Positions 1 to 5,572 of a stretch of 5,572 nt of DNA are shown one piece after another. A program made the translations under genes and the position numbers. A model generated the notes under the pieces. The model was given only the letters and a program-made list of their open reading frames with translations. It did not search any database and had not been told where the DNA came from. The stretch is from Candidatus Latescibacterota bacterium. GTDB lineage: Bacteria; Latescibacterota; UBA2968; UBA8231. The stretch lies in NCBI GenBank assembly GCA_022827165.1, contig JAJDTN010000291.1:1-5572 (forward strand). The letters are read 5' to 3'. Position 1 is the first letter of the stretch, and every line of letters starts with the position of its first letter.

Positions 1-609
1 GCCCAGCAGGAGGCGACGGGGGACCTGCAGACCATGGTCGGGGCCGGCCGCGAGGAGCGCGCCCTGTCGCCGCCGGCGCTGGCCGTCCGCCAGCGCCTCC
101 CCTGGCTGCAGGTCAACCTGGCCACGGCCTTTCTGGCCGCGGCGGTGGTGGCCCTCTTCGAGGACACCATCGCCCGGTTCACGGCCCTGGCCGTCTTTCT
201 GCCGGTGGTGGCCGGCCAGTCGGGCAATACCGGCGCCCAGGCCCTGGCCGTGGCCATGAGGGGGCTGGCGCTGCGCGAGTTCCGGCCGCGCAACTGGTTC
301 CCCGTGGCCCGCAAGGAACTGCTGGCGGGGCTGATCAACGGACTGGCCGTGGCCCTGGTCACCGCCCTGGCGGCCTACCTGTGGTCGGGCGGGATCGGGC
401 TTCCCCTGGTGATCGCCACGGCCATGGTCTTCTCCATGGCCATGGCCGGCCTGACGGGGGCCCTCATCCCCGTGGTCCTCACCGTCCTCGGCAAGGACCC
501 CGCCCAGTCGGCGTCCATCGTCCTGACCACGGTGACCGACGTCCTCGGCTTCCTCAGCTTCCTGGGGCTGGCGGCCCTGGCGGCCTCGACTCTCGGCCTG
601 GCTCTGTAG
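1..609 (+). CDS. mgtE: MgtE-family Mg2+ transporter, C-terminal membrane domain (5' partial)
   Basis: The reading frame is open from the first base to TAG at 607-609, giving 202 residues; the true start is left of the window. MgtE proteins are inner-membrane Mg2+ channels with a cytoplasmic N domain, two CBS domains, a plug helix and a five-helix pore. The visible part starts at the end of the plug region (EATGDLQTM, residues 4-12) and enters the membrane domain at RQRLPWLQVNL (30-40). About five hydrophobic segments follow, near 38-52, 60-75, 104-128, 132-163 and 170-200. Family hallmarks are LPVVAGQSGNTGAQ (67-80) and DPAQSASIVLTTVTD (166-180) followed by GFLSFLGLA. D180 matches the conserved pore aspartate that binds Mg2+ in characterised MgtE. 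The N and CBS domains are not visible, so Mg2+ gating is assumed from the family. The last 18 codons or so are antisense to the end of the yihY-like gene. The internal ATG at 34 is not a credible start because it would remove the plug region and the CBS domains. Confidence 0.93.
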   Translation, partial: AQQEATGDLQTMVGAGREERALSPPALAVRQRLPWLQVNLATAFLAAAVVALFEDTIARFTALAVFLPVVAGQSGNTGAQALAVAMRGLALREFRPRNWFPVARKELLAGLINGLAVALVTALAAYLWSGGIGLPLVIATAMVFSMAMAGLTGALIPVVLTVLGKDPAQSASIVLTTVTDVLGFLSFLGLAALAASTLGLAL

Positions 610-1570
610 GGGGGCTCCCGCGCGCCGGCGCAGTCCTCTCGTGGCACAGCTGCGCGATCTCCGCCCCCACGATGAAGAGCATCGCCGCCAGGTAGAGCCA
701 GAGGGCCAGGGCCACGGAGAGGACATAGGCTCCGTAGAGATACCAGATCGAAGCGAAATGGCCCAGGTAGTAGCCGAAGAGCCACTCCGCCAGCTTCCAC
801 AGCAGGGCGGCCCAGAAGGCGCCGGTGGCCAGCGCCTTCATGCGGGGCCTTCGGGAGGGAACGAGCCAGTAGAGACCGAGGAAGACGGCGAGGATCAGGG
901 CCGTGGAAGCCAGGTCGTAGAGGTGGGTCAGGTGCGAGTGCAGGGGTGACAGGGCGATCTCCAGGACCGCCACGAGGATGGGCAGGGACAGGACCAGGAG
1001 CAGGAAGGCGCACAGCACCACCAGCACCAGGGCCAGATCCTTCAGCTTGCCCAGCGCCCCGGGCAGGGCCGCCCGAAGGAAGCTCATCTGCTTCTGCGAG
1101 GTGCTCAGCTCCCTGAGCCGGTCCACCGCGGAAGGCCACTGCCGGAGAATCCTGGCCATCGCCCTCGGCTCGCCGCCGGAGGCCTGGAATACCGTATCGA
1201 GAATCGTCCTCATGCTGGTGAAGAGGCCGCTGACGCTCAGCATCAGGATCGACAGGCCGGAGATCCGGTAGGTCTTCTTGAACTCGACCACGTCGGGGAT
1301 GCGCGAGGAGAGGGCGTCCTTCAGGAAGGAGGCCTCCTCCCCGTAGGGGATGAAGACCTCGACGGTCCGGTTCACCAGCCAGGCCAGGGACGCCGCGTCG
1401 AGCACCGCGCCGAGGACGAAGAAGACGAGAAAGACGAGGGGGACGAGGCTCAGGAGGGTGGCGAAGGCGAGGCCGCCGGCGAAGAGGAAGAGGTGGTTCT
1501 CGCTCATGCGGCTGGCGAGGCCGCCCAGGTACCAGGCCAGGAAGCCCTGCCTCTGTCCCTGGTCGCTCAT
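554..1570 (-). CDS. YihY/BrkB-family inner-membrane protein (UPF0761)
   Basis: This 338-residue polytopic membrane protein belongs to the YihY/BrkB family, once misnamed ribonuclease BN. Its biochemical role is not firmly established. Typical family segments are AGGLAFATLLSLVPLVFLV (31-49), the ISGLSILMLSVSGLFTSMRTI block (103-123), hydrophobic stretches near 178-205 and 220-236, the loop VPSRRPRMKALATGAFWAALL (237-257), and FGYYLGHFASIWYLYGAYV (265-283) running into WLYLAAMLFIVGAEIAQL (291-308). About six membrane helices are likely. The last 28 or so residues form a Pro/Gly/Arg-rich tail (APARGSPPTEPGRESRPP and following), unlike the conserved core, and its end overlaps mgtE on the other strand. 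ATG at 1570-1568 directly abuts the TAG of the tamA-like gene with no spacer, which fits translational coupling. It is the last gene of the - strand cluster. The family assignment is strong; a role in lipid or envelope-protein transport is inferred from its neighbours. Confidence 0.92.
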   Translation of the reverse strand: MSDQGQRQGFLAWYLGGLASRMSENHLFLFAGGLAFATLLSLVPLVFLVFFVLGAVLDAASLAWLVNRTVEVFIPYGEEASFLKDALSSRIPDVVEFKKTYRISGLSILMLSVSGLFTSMRTILDTVFQASGGEPRAMARILRQWPSAVDRLRELSTSQKQMSFLRAALPGALGKLKDLALVLVVLCAFLLLVLSLPILVAVLEIALSPLHSHLTHLYDLASTALILAVFLGLYWLVPSRRPRMKALATGAFWAALLWKLAEWLFGYYLGHFASIWYLYGAYVLSVALALWLYLAAMLFIVGAEIAQLCHERTAPARGSPPTEPGRESRPPGPPAPGS

Positions 1571-3643
1571 CTAGAAGGCCTGTCCCACCGAGAGGTACAC
1601 CGACGGGCTGGAGAGCCGCTCCCTCCAGCCCACGTCCAGGCGTACGGGGAGGCCCGGGTCCCACCGCAGGCCGCCCCCGTAGCCGTCGACCATGCCCCCC
1701 CACCCGGCCTCCCGGGGCCGGCGCCAGACGCCGGCGCGGTCCCAGAACGCGACGAGCCCCACCTGGCCCCGGTGCAGGCGCAACTCGTTGCGCAGGTTGA
1801 TTCCCGCCCGGCCGCCGCCGAGGGCCCCGATGGTGTCCCGGTTCACCCCCCGCACCGAGCCCTCCCCTCCGAAGGTGATCCAGTAGGCCTGCGGCAGGTA
1901 GCGGTCGCGGCGCAGGGAACCGGTCACCACCCCGCGCACGGCATGGGCCCACAGCAGCCAGGGGCGGATGCGCAGGTAGTTGCGGGCCTCGGCCTCGCCT
2001 CTCAGGACCCGGCTCCGGTCGCCGCTGAACTCCCAGGCGAAGAGCCCCGCCAGGCGCACGAAGTCGCCCCGCGCCGGCGCGATCTGGCTGTCGCGGGTGT
2101 CGCGCAGCAGATCGACCCCGAAGTTCAGGGTGTTGGCGCGGTCCGCCAGCAGCCGCCGCCAGGTGGCGTCGATGGGGATCCAGCCGTCGTCGTAGGGGAA
2201 GGAGCTGCCGCCCTGGGCGGGGCGCCCGGAGGCGTCGCCGAAGGGATCGTCGCCGCCGAAGAGGCCGTCGTCGCCGAAGCCGTCGCCATCGAAGCCGTCC
2301 TCCACCTCGCGGACCTCGAGGTCGATCCGCCGCCCGGCGAGGGGTTGAACCCGGAACCGCGTCCAGTCCGCGGTCAACGACGCCTGGTAGACCCTCACCC
2401 CCTCGGCCTGCCGGCGCCGCGCCAGGCTTCCCTTCACCTGCCACAGCCGCTTCACCGACGGGTAGCGGTACTCCAGGCGCGAGACGAAGGCCGCCGCCTC
2501 CAGGGGCCCGGAGAACCGATCCAGCTCGTCGACGACGGAGTGGTTGGCCGCCAGCCGCGCGAACTGCACCGAGTCCGCGGGATCGGCGCTCACCCGGGTC
2601 CGGCTCCAGTCGTCGGTCATCCCCGCCGTCAAGGTCAGATCGAGGTTGGACCCGAGGAGGCCGTTCTCGGTCAGGAACAGGGTCAGCCCCTGCCGGGGGC
2701 GGCCCAGGTTGGCCTCGGTGCCGATGCTGTTGCCGCGGCCGAGGAAGTTCTCGTGGCGCAGCTGCGCCGACAGGCCGGGCTCGTTGTTGTTGACGAAGGC
2801 CCGGGCTCCCAGGTGGCGGGAGGGGCGCTCCTGCAGGCGCAGGACCACGGGCTGCACGCTGTCGCCGGCGGCCTGCTCCGGCGTCTCCAGGGTCACCGAG
2901 CGGAACAGACCGGTGCGGGCCAGGTTGTTCCGCGAGGCGCGCACCGCCTCCGGGTCGTAGAGGGCCCCCTCGCGGAAGGTGATCATCCGCCGGATCAGGG
3001 ACTCCCGGGTCCGCAGATCCTCGTCCGCCAGGCGCACGCGGCCGAAGTACATCTTCGGCCCCGGCCTCACCTCGAAGGTGACCGAGCCCAGCTGCTTCCC
3101 GGCGTCGTAGTCGAGCCGGTTGCGCACCTCGGCGTGGGGGAATCCCGCCTGGTTGAGCATTCCCAGCAGGGCGCGCTCGTCGCGCAGCACGTCCCCGTAG
3201 CGCAGCACGTCCCCGGCTCGCACCCCCACCCGCGACTCCAGATCGGGCAGCACCGCCTTCCCCGGGGCCGCCTCGACATCGACGGCGGCCACCCGCCACT
3301 GCCGGCCGCTGTCGATCCACAGGTGCAGGTGCAGCCGGCCCTCGCCGTCGAGGTAGTAGCGGCGCTTCACGATGTCCACGTCCATGTAGCCGCGGCTGCG
3401 GTAGAGGTTCCTGATCTCCGACAGGTCCGACCGGTAGAACCGCGCCTGGAAGCGCTCCCCCACCCGCGTCGTCATCGCCGCCCGCAGGGCGTGGTTGGTG
3501 ATCGGCTTGGCCTGCACGTGCTCGAAGTGGATGCGCTCCACCTTCGGCTCTCCGAGATCCCGGAGCTGCACCGCCCGCAGCGATCCCTGACCGGCGGCCG
3601 GTCCCGCCAGCGCCAGGGACAGCAGCAGAAGGGCGGGCCCCAT
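1571..3643 (-). CDS. tamA: TamA-like Omp85 outer-membrane protein (three POTRA domains plus beta-barrel)
   Basis: This 690-residue Omp85-superfamily protein is predicted to sit in the outer membrane with POTRA domains in the periplasm. It starts with a short signal peptide, MGPALLLLSLALAGPAAG, likely cut before Q19. Three POTRA-like units follow at about 34-113, 116-195 and 198-274, each with the usual helix-turn-strand ending (LYRSRGYMDVDI at 80-91, LNQAGFPHAEV at 163-173, LARTGLFRSVTL at 241-252). The barrel occupies about 277-690. It contains LLRDTRDSQIAPARGD (512-527), the lid-loop motif FGGEGSVRGVN (591-601), and a terminal strand SVYLSVGQAF ending in Phe. Three POTRAs and a TamB-like neighbour favour TamA over BamA, which usually has five; a divergent BamA is not excluded. 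Oddities are an Asp/Gly-rich insert at 449-487, VRGV instead of VRGF/Y, and no Lys or Arg before the signal-peptide core. ATG at 3643-3641 follows the upstream TGA by one base, has AAGGAC in front, and no nearby alternative start exists. Confidence 0.9.
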   Translation of the reverse strand: MGPALLLLSLALAGPAAGQGSLRAVQLRDLGEPKVERIHFEHVQAKPITNHALRAAMTTRVGERFQARFYRSDLSEIRNLYRSRGYMDVDIVKRRYYLDGEGRLHLHLWIDSGRQWRVAAVDVEAAPGKAVLPDLESRVGVRAGDVLRYGDVLRDERALLGMLNQAGFPHAEVRNRLDYDAGKQLGSVTFEVRPGPKMYFGRVRLADEDLRTRESLIRRMITFREGALYDPEAVRASRNNLARTGLFRSVTLETPEQAAGDSVQPVVLRLQERPSRHLGARAFVNNNEPGLSAQLRHENFLGRGNSIGTEANLGRPRQGLTLFLTENGLLGSNLDLTLTAGMTDDWSRTRVSADPADSVQFARLAANHSVVDELDRFSGPLEAAAFVSRLEYRYPSVKRLWQVKGSLARRRQAEGVRVYQASLTADWTRFRVQPLAGRRIDLEVREVEDGFDGDGFGDDGLFGGDDPFGDASGRPAQGGSSFPYDDGWIPIDATWRRLLADRANTLNFGVDLLRDTRDSQIAPARGDFVRLAGLFAWEFSGDRSRVLRGEAEARNYLRIRPWLLWAHAVRGVVTGSLRRDRYLPQAYWITFGGEGSVRGVNRDTIGALGGGRAGINLRNELRLHRGQVGLVAFWDRAGVWRRPREAGWGGMVDGYGGGLRWDPGLPVRLDVGWRERLSSPSVYLSVGQAF
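1579..1583 (-). promoter_or_regulatory. Weak ribosome-binding site of the yihY-like gene
   Basis: The - strand reads ACAGG, with the AGG core eight bases before the ATG at 1570-1568. It lies inside the codons for the last residues of the tamA-like protein. The match to a Shine-Dalgarno sequence is poor, so initiation may depend mostly on ribosomes that terminate at the directly adjoining TAG. Confidence 0.35.
2183..2299 (-). other. Asp/Gly/Phe-rich low-complexity insert in the TamA-like barrel
   Basis: Residues 449-487 of the tamA-like product are dominated by Asp, Gly and Phe in a loose repeat (DGFDGDGFGDDGLFGGDD, then PFGD), followed by a Gly/Ser/Pro stretch ending in YDDG. The DNA shows matching short repeats of gccgtcgtcgccgaa type. 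The segment lies between two predicted barrel strands, about 25 residues before the DTRD motif, so it is probably a surface loop or a periplasmic turn. Alternating Asp resembles calcium-binding loops but does not fit a full EF-hand consensus because Phe occupies the fifth position. Confidence 0.75.
3040..3060. other. Perfect 8-bp inverted repeat with 5-base loop inside the tamA-like gene
   Basis: The + strand reads ggccgaag, tacat, cttcggcc, a perfect 8-bp stem around five bases. It falls within the codons for GPKMYFG (residues 195-201) at the junction of the second and third POTRA domains. In a GC-rich genome such a hairpin may be accidental. No run of T follows on either strand, so it is not an intrinsic terminator. 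Confidence 0.45.
3182..3215 (-). repeat. 16-bp direct repeat at 18-bp spacing inside the tamA-like gene
   Basis: The 16-base sequence gcgcagcacgtccccg occurs at 3182-3197 and again at 3200-3215, giving a two-copy tandem unit of 18 bp. It encodes GDVLRY-GDVLRD at residues 144-155, in the second POTRA domain just before its second helix. The period is a multiple of three, so frame is kept. A small in-frame slippage duplication is the simplest explanation. Confidence 0.8.
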
Positions 3644-3644
3644 C

Positions 3645-5572
3645 TCAGAAGTCCTTGCCCACCTCGAGGCCCAGCCCGTAGAGCTCGTACTGGGAGTGGG
3701 CGGTGACCTCGAGCAGGAGCCAGGAGGTGATCCCGTACTCGACCTCGAACTGGCCGAGGGAGGGGTCCTTGGTGATCGCCTCGTAGCGGACCCACATGGG
3801 CAGGGGCCAGGTCAGGCGCTTGCCGATGCGCACGGAGGTCTCGCCGATGGTGCCCTGGGCGGTCCCCGAGGGCAGCACCAGGAACTCGTCGAGGCCGGCC
3901 TCCTGCACCCGCCGGCCCAGCAGCAGCTGCCCGGCCGCCGTGTACAGGCCGGAGTAGTTGTACTGAGCCTCGTTGATGGTGCCGAAGGCGAGGAGGCCCA
4001 GGATCTGCCGGTCCGTGAGTCCGGGGGAGGTCCACTGCGGCGACGGGGCCAGCACCGTCCCATCCAGAGTCAGGGTCACCTCGTACTCCTCGTCGTCCTG
4101 GGGCACCTTCACCCGGGTGACCACCTCCAGGTCGAACTCGGGATCGAGGAGGATGGGCTCGTGGAACAGGTCGAGGATCGAGTAGGTCGGCACCAGCTTG
4201 TCGAGGACGACGCGCCCCCCCGGGGCGAAGGTGAAGGGCCGGCTGAGGAGGATCACCGTTCCTTCCTTGACCTCCAGCTCGCCCTGGAACCGGGGCTTGT
4301 AGAACGTCCCGTAGACCCGCACCCGTCCGTCGACGTCGAGGTCGGAGAGCTCGGACCGCGACTTCAGCTCCACGATGTCGATGTAGACGTCCATGCCGAC
4401 CCCGCCGAGGAGCGGGTCCTGCACCGCCGGCGGCGGCGGCACGGGCTCGGCCAGCTCCACGAGCTGGATCTCCGACAGGGACCGGTCGAGGAGGACGCTC
4501 CCCTTCACCAGGGAACCCTCCGGCTCGCCCGTCAGGGCCAGGTCGACATCGACCCGGGGAGCCGCGAAGTAGTCGCTGTAGTAGTAGGGAAACCTCCCCG
4601 ACAGGCGGACCTCGTAGTCGATCTCCTCGACGCTGTCGACGTCGAGCCACCCCTCCATCCGCACCTGCCCGCCGCCCCGGGTGGGGCGGCCCTCGAGGCC
4701 GGCAAGCTCGCCGCGGGTCCCGCCCCCGGCCTTCGGCGCCAGGACGAGACGGCCCCCGGGGAAGCGGTACCCCGGCCGGACGTCGATGAGGGAGAACCCC
4801 AGGTCCTCGACCTCCACCTGCCCGGCGATCCGCGGCCGCGAGTGGAGGGAGTCGGCCGCCAGGTCGAAACGCACCCGGCCCGACAGGCTCTCCAGCGGCA
4901 CCAAGTCGAGGAGGATCAGCAGGTCGATGCCCTCGGACCGCGCCGCCAGGGACAGCCCCTCCCAGAGGGGCCGGCCCGCGGCGAGGGGGACGGCGGCGGT
5001 CACCACCAGACTGTCCTCCACGGGGGTCACCCAGGCGGCGCGGGCGGAGCCGCCGCCGGCGCCGGACGACAGCCGCGCCTTCAGGTAGCCGAGGCCGTCG
5101 AGGTCGACGAAAGCCTCCGAGCCCACCCGGACCCCTTCCTCGCCCGGGACGACCTCGAGGCTCCCGTCGAGCCGGCCCGGCGGCAGGGCGGGGGCCCCGG
5201 GGACAGCGAGGGTCAGCGCCTCCAGGTCGAGGTCGGCGAGACGCAGCCGGATCCCGCCCGCGCCCTCGCCGGCTCCACCGTCCAGGACCAGGCTCCCGGC
5301 CTCCTCGAGGTGTCCTGCGGCCGCCCGTCTCCAACCATGGTCGACCCGGTCCGGGGATACTTCCAGATCGGGGTCACGCCGGAAGACGAGCACGGGCAGC
5401 TCGAAGCCCTCGATCCTCGGGCGGCCCCGGGACAGGCGCACGGAGGCCGGTTGCGGGAGGGCCAGGCGCAGCCGCTCCCGCTCCAGGACCAGTTCGCCGA
5501 GTTGCAGGCTCCCCGCCGCATCGGTCCAGCCGAAGCCCTCGAGCAACGCACCCGCCGGCAGGGAGAGGTCGG
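3645..5572 (-). CDS. tamB: TamB-like translocation/assembly module protein, C-terminal half (5' partial)
   Basis: The frame is open from the right edge to TGA at 3647-3645, giving 641 residues. TamB proteins usually exceed 1,000 residues and are anchored in the inner membrane by an N-terminal helix. No anchor is visible, so the start lies outside the window. A TTG at 5546-5544 is in frame, but coding continues upstream of it, so it is not accepted as the start. Residues below count from the first complete codon at the edge. About 1-245 are alternating hydrophobic beta-strand repeats typical of the long lipid-binding groove of AsmA-like proteins. About 245-641 match the TamB C-terminal (DUF490) domain: VYGTFYKPRFQGELEVKEGT (419-438), then FAPGGRVVLDK (448-458), VTLTLDGTVLAPSPQWTSPG (498-517), LTDRQILGLLAFG (518-530), and a closing strand YELYGLGLEVGKDF. 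This domain docks on an Omp85 barrel in known TamAB systems. A Pro-rich link (EPVPPPP, 375-381) and a Tyr cluster (FPYYYSDYF, 327-335) stand out. It heads the visible operon. Confidence 0.9.
   Translation of the reverse strand, partial: DLSLPAGALLEGFGWTDAAGSLQLGELVLERERLRLALPQPASVRLSRGRPRIEGFELPVLVFRRDPDLEVSPDRVDHGWRRAAAGHLEEAGSLVLDGGAGEGAGGIRLRLADLDLEALTLAVPGAPALPPGRLDGSLEVVPGEEGVRVGSEAFVDLDGLGYLKARLSSGAGGGSARAAWVTPVEDSLVVTAAVPLAAGRPLWEGLSLAARSEGIDLLILLDLVPLESLSGRVRFDLAADSLHSRPRIAGQVEVEDLGFSLIDVRPGYRFPGGRLVLAPKAGGGTRGELAGLEGRPTRGGGQVRMEGWLDVDSVEEIDYEVRLSGRFPYYYSDYFAAPRVDVDLALTGEPEGSLVKGSVLLDRSLSEIQLVELAEPVPPPPAVQDPLLGGVGMDVYIDIVELKSRSELSDLDVDGRVRVYGTFYKPRFQGELEVKEGTVILLSRPFTFAPGGRVVLDKLVPTYSILDLFHEPILLDPEFDLEVVTRVKVPQDDEEYEVTLTLDGTVLAPSPQWTSPGLTDRQILGLLAFGTINEAQYNYSGLYTAAGQLLLGRRVQEAGLDEFLVLPSGTAQGTIGETSVRIGKRLTWPLPMWVRYEAITKDPSLGQFEVEYGITSWLLLEVTAHSQYELYGLGLEVGKDF
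3651..3656 (-). promoter_or_regulatory. Ribosome-binding site of the tamA-like gene
   Basis: On the - strand the bases read AAGGAC, with AAGGA eight bases before the ATG at 3643-3641. The site lies inside the last codons of the tamB-like gene, where it also encodes Lys-Asp of the terminal GKDF. With the TGA-G-ATG junction this supports the chosen start and suggests coupled translation of the two products. The spacing is good; function is inferred. Confidence 0.65.

Noticed and set aside
420..450. Repeated ccatgg motifs near the middle of the mgtE fragment
   Set aside because: They encode the Met/Ala-rich helix MVFSMAMAG and look like ordinary codon repetition, not a regulatory or repeat element.
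604..650. Possible intrinsic terminator between mgtE and the yihY-like gene
   Set aside because: The stretch is GC-rich, but no clear stem followed by a T-run was found for either direction, and most of it is coding.
3040..3060. The perfect hairpin as a regulatory element or terminator
   Set aside because: It is deep inside a conserved coding region with no T-run and only 8 bp of stem, so chance is the likelier explanation. It is kept only as a low-confidence structural note.
375..3320. A 981-residue open frame on the - strand across the yihY-like and tamA-like genes
   Set aside because: Its translation is low-complexity Arg/Gly/Pro/Ala with no recognisable domain. It lies out of frame over two well-supported genes, and long spurious frames are expected at this GC content.
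1493..3706. A 737-residue open frame on the + strand antisense to the tamA-like gene
   Set aside because: The product is rich in Gln, His, Pro, Gly and Val without any family motif, a typical antisense shadow of a GC-rich gene.
3472..5334. A 620-residue open frame on the - strand over the tamB-like gene
   Set aside because: It is the alternative frame of a gene with clear TamB C-terminal motifs, and its translation is Arg/Gly/Pro-rich without structure.
5544..5546. TTG as the start of the tamB-like gene
   Set aside because: The same frame stays open to the window edge with plausible protein (DLSLPAGA), no signal anchor follows the TTG, and the family is much longer. The true start is beyond the edge.

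Overview
The window is a GC-rich (roughly 70% by eye), almost completely coding stretch of a bacterial chromosome. It carries the 3' part of a magnesium-transporter gene on the + strand and a tightly packed three-gene cluster on the - strand. An Omp85-family outer-membrane barrel and a TamB-type periplasmic protein mean the host has two membranes. The very high GC and divergent envelope proteins would suit a GC-rich diderm phylum such as Acidobacteriota, Gemmatimonadota or Myxococcota. That is an inference; no taxonomic marker gene is present.

Layout, left to right. Positions 1-609 (+) hold the membrane domain of an MgtE-type Mg2+ transporter, cut by the left edge. Positions 554-1570 (-) hold a YihY/BrkB-family inner-membrane protein whose 3' end overlaps mgtE tail-to-tail by 56 bp. 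Positions 1571-3643 (-) hold a TamA-like Omp85 protein with three POTRA domains and a beta-barrel. Positions 3645-5572 (-) hold the C-terminal half of a TamB-like (DUF490) protein, cut by the right edge. Only base 3644 lies between coding regions, so there is no gene-free stretch, and no promoter, terminator, RNA gene, CRISPR array or mobile element was found.

The - strand genes are transcribed tamB-like, then tamA-like, then yihY-like. The junctions are TGA-G-ATG and TAG-ATG, which suggests one operon with translational coupling. The products form a logical envelope-spanning set. TamB is normally anchored in the inner membrane, spans the periplasm and contacts an Omp85 barrel. The YihY-like protein would add a polytopic inner-membrane component. 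TamAB-type systems are linked to outer-membrane protein insertion and, for TamB relatives, to phospholipid transport to the outer membrane. A TamB-TamA-YihY module is therefore the most interesting idea here, but joint function is an inference from gene order. The operon promoter and the TamB N-terminus lie beyond the right edge.
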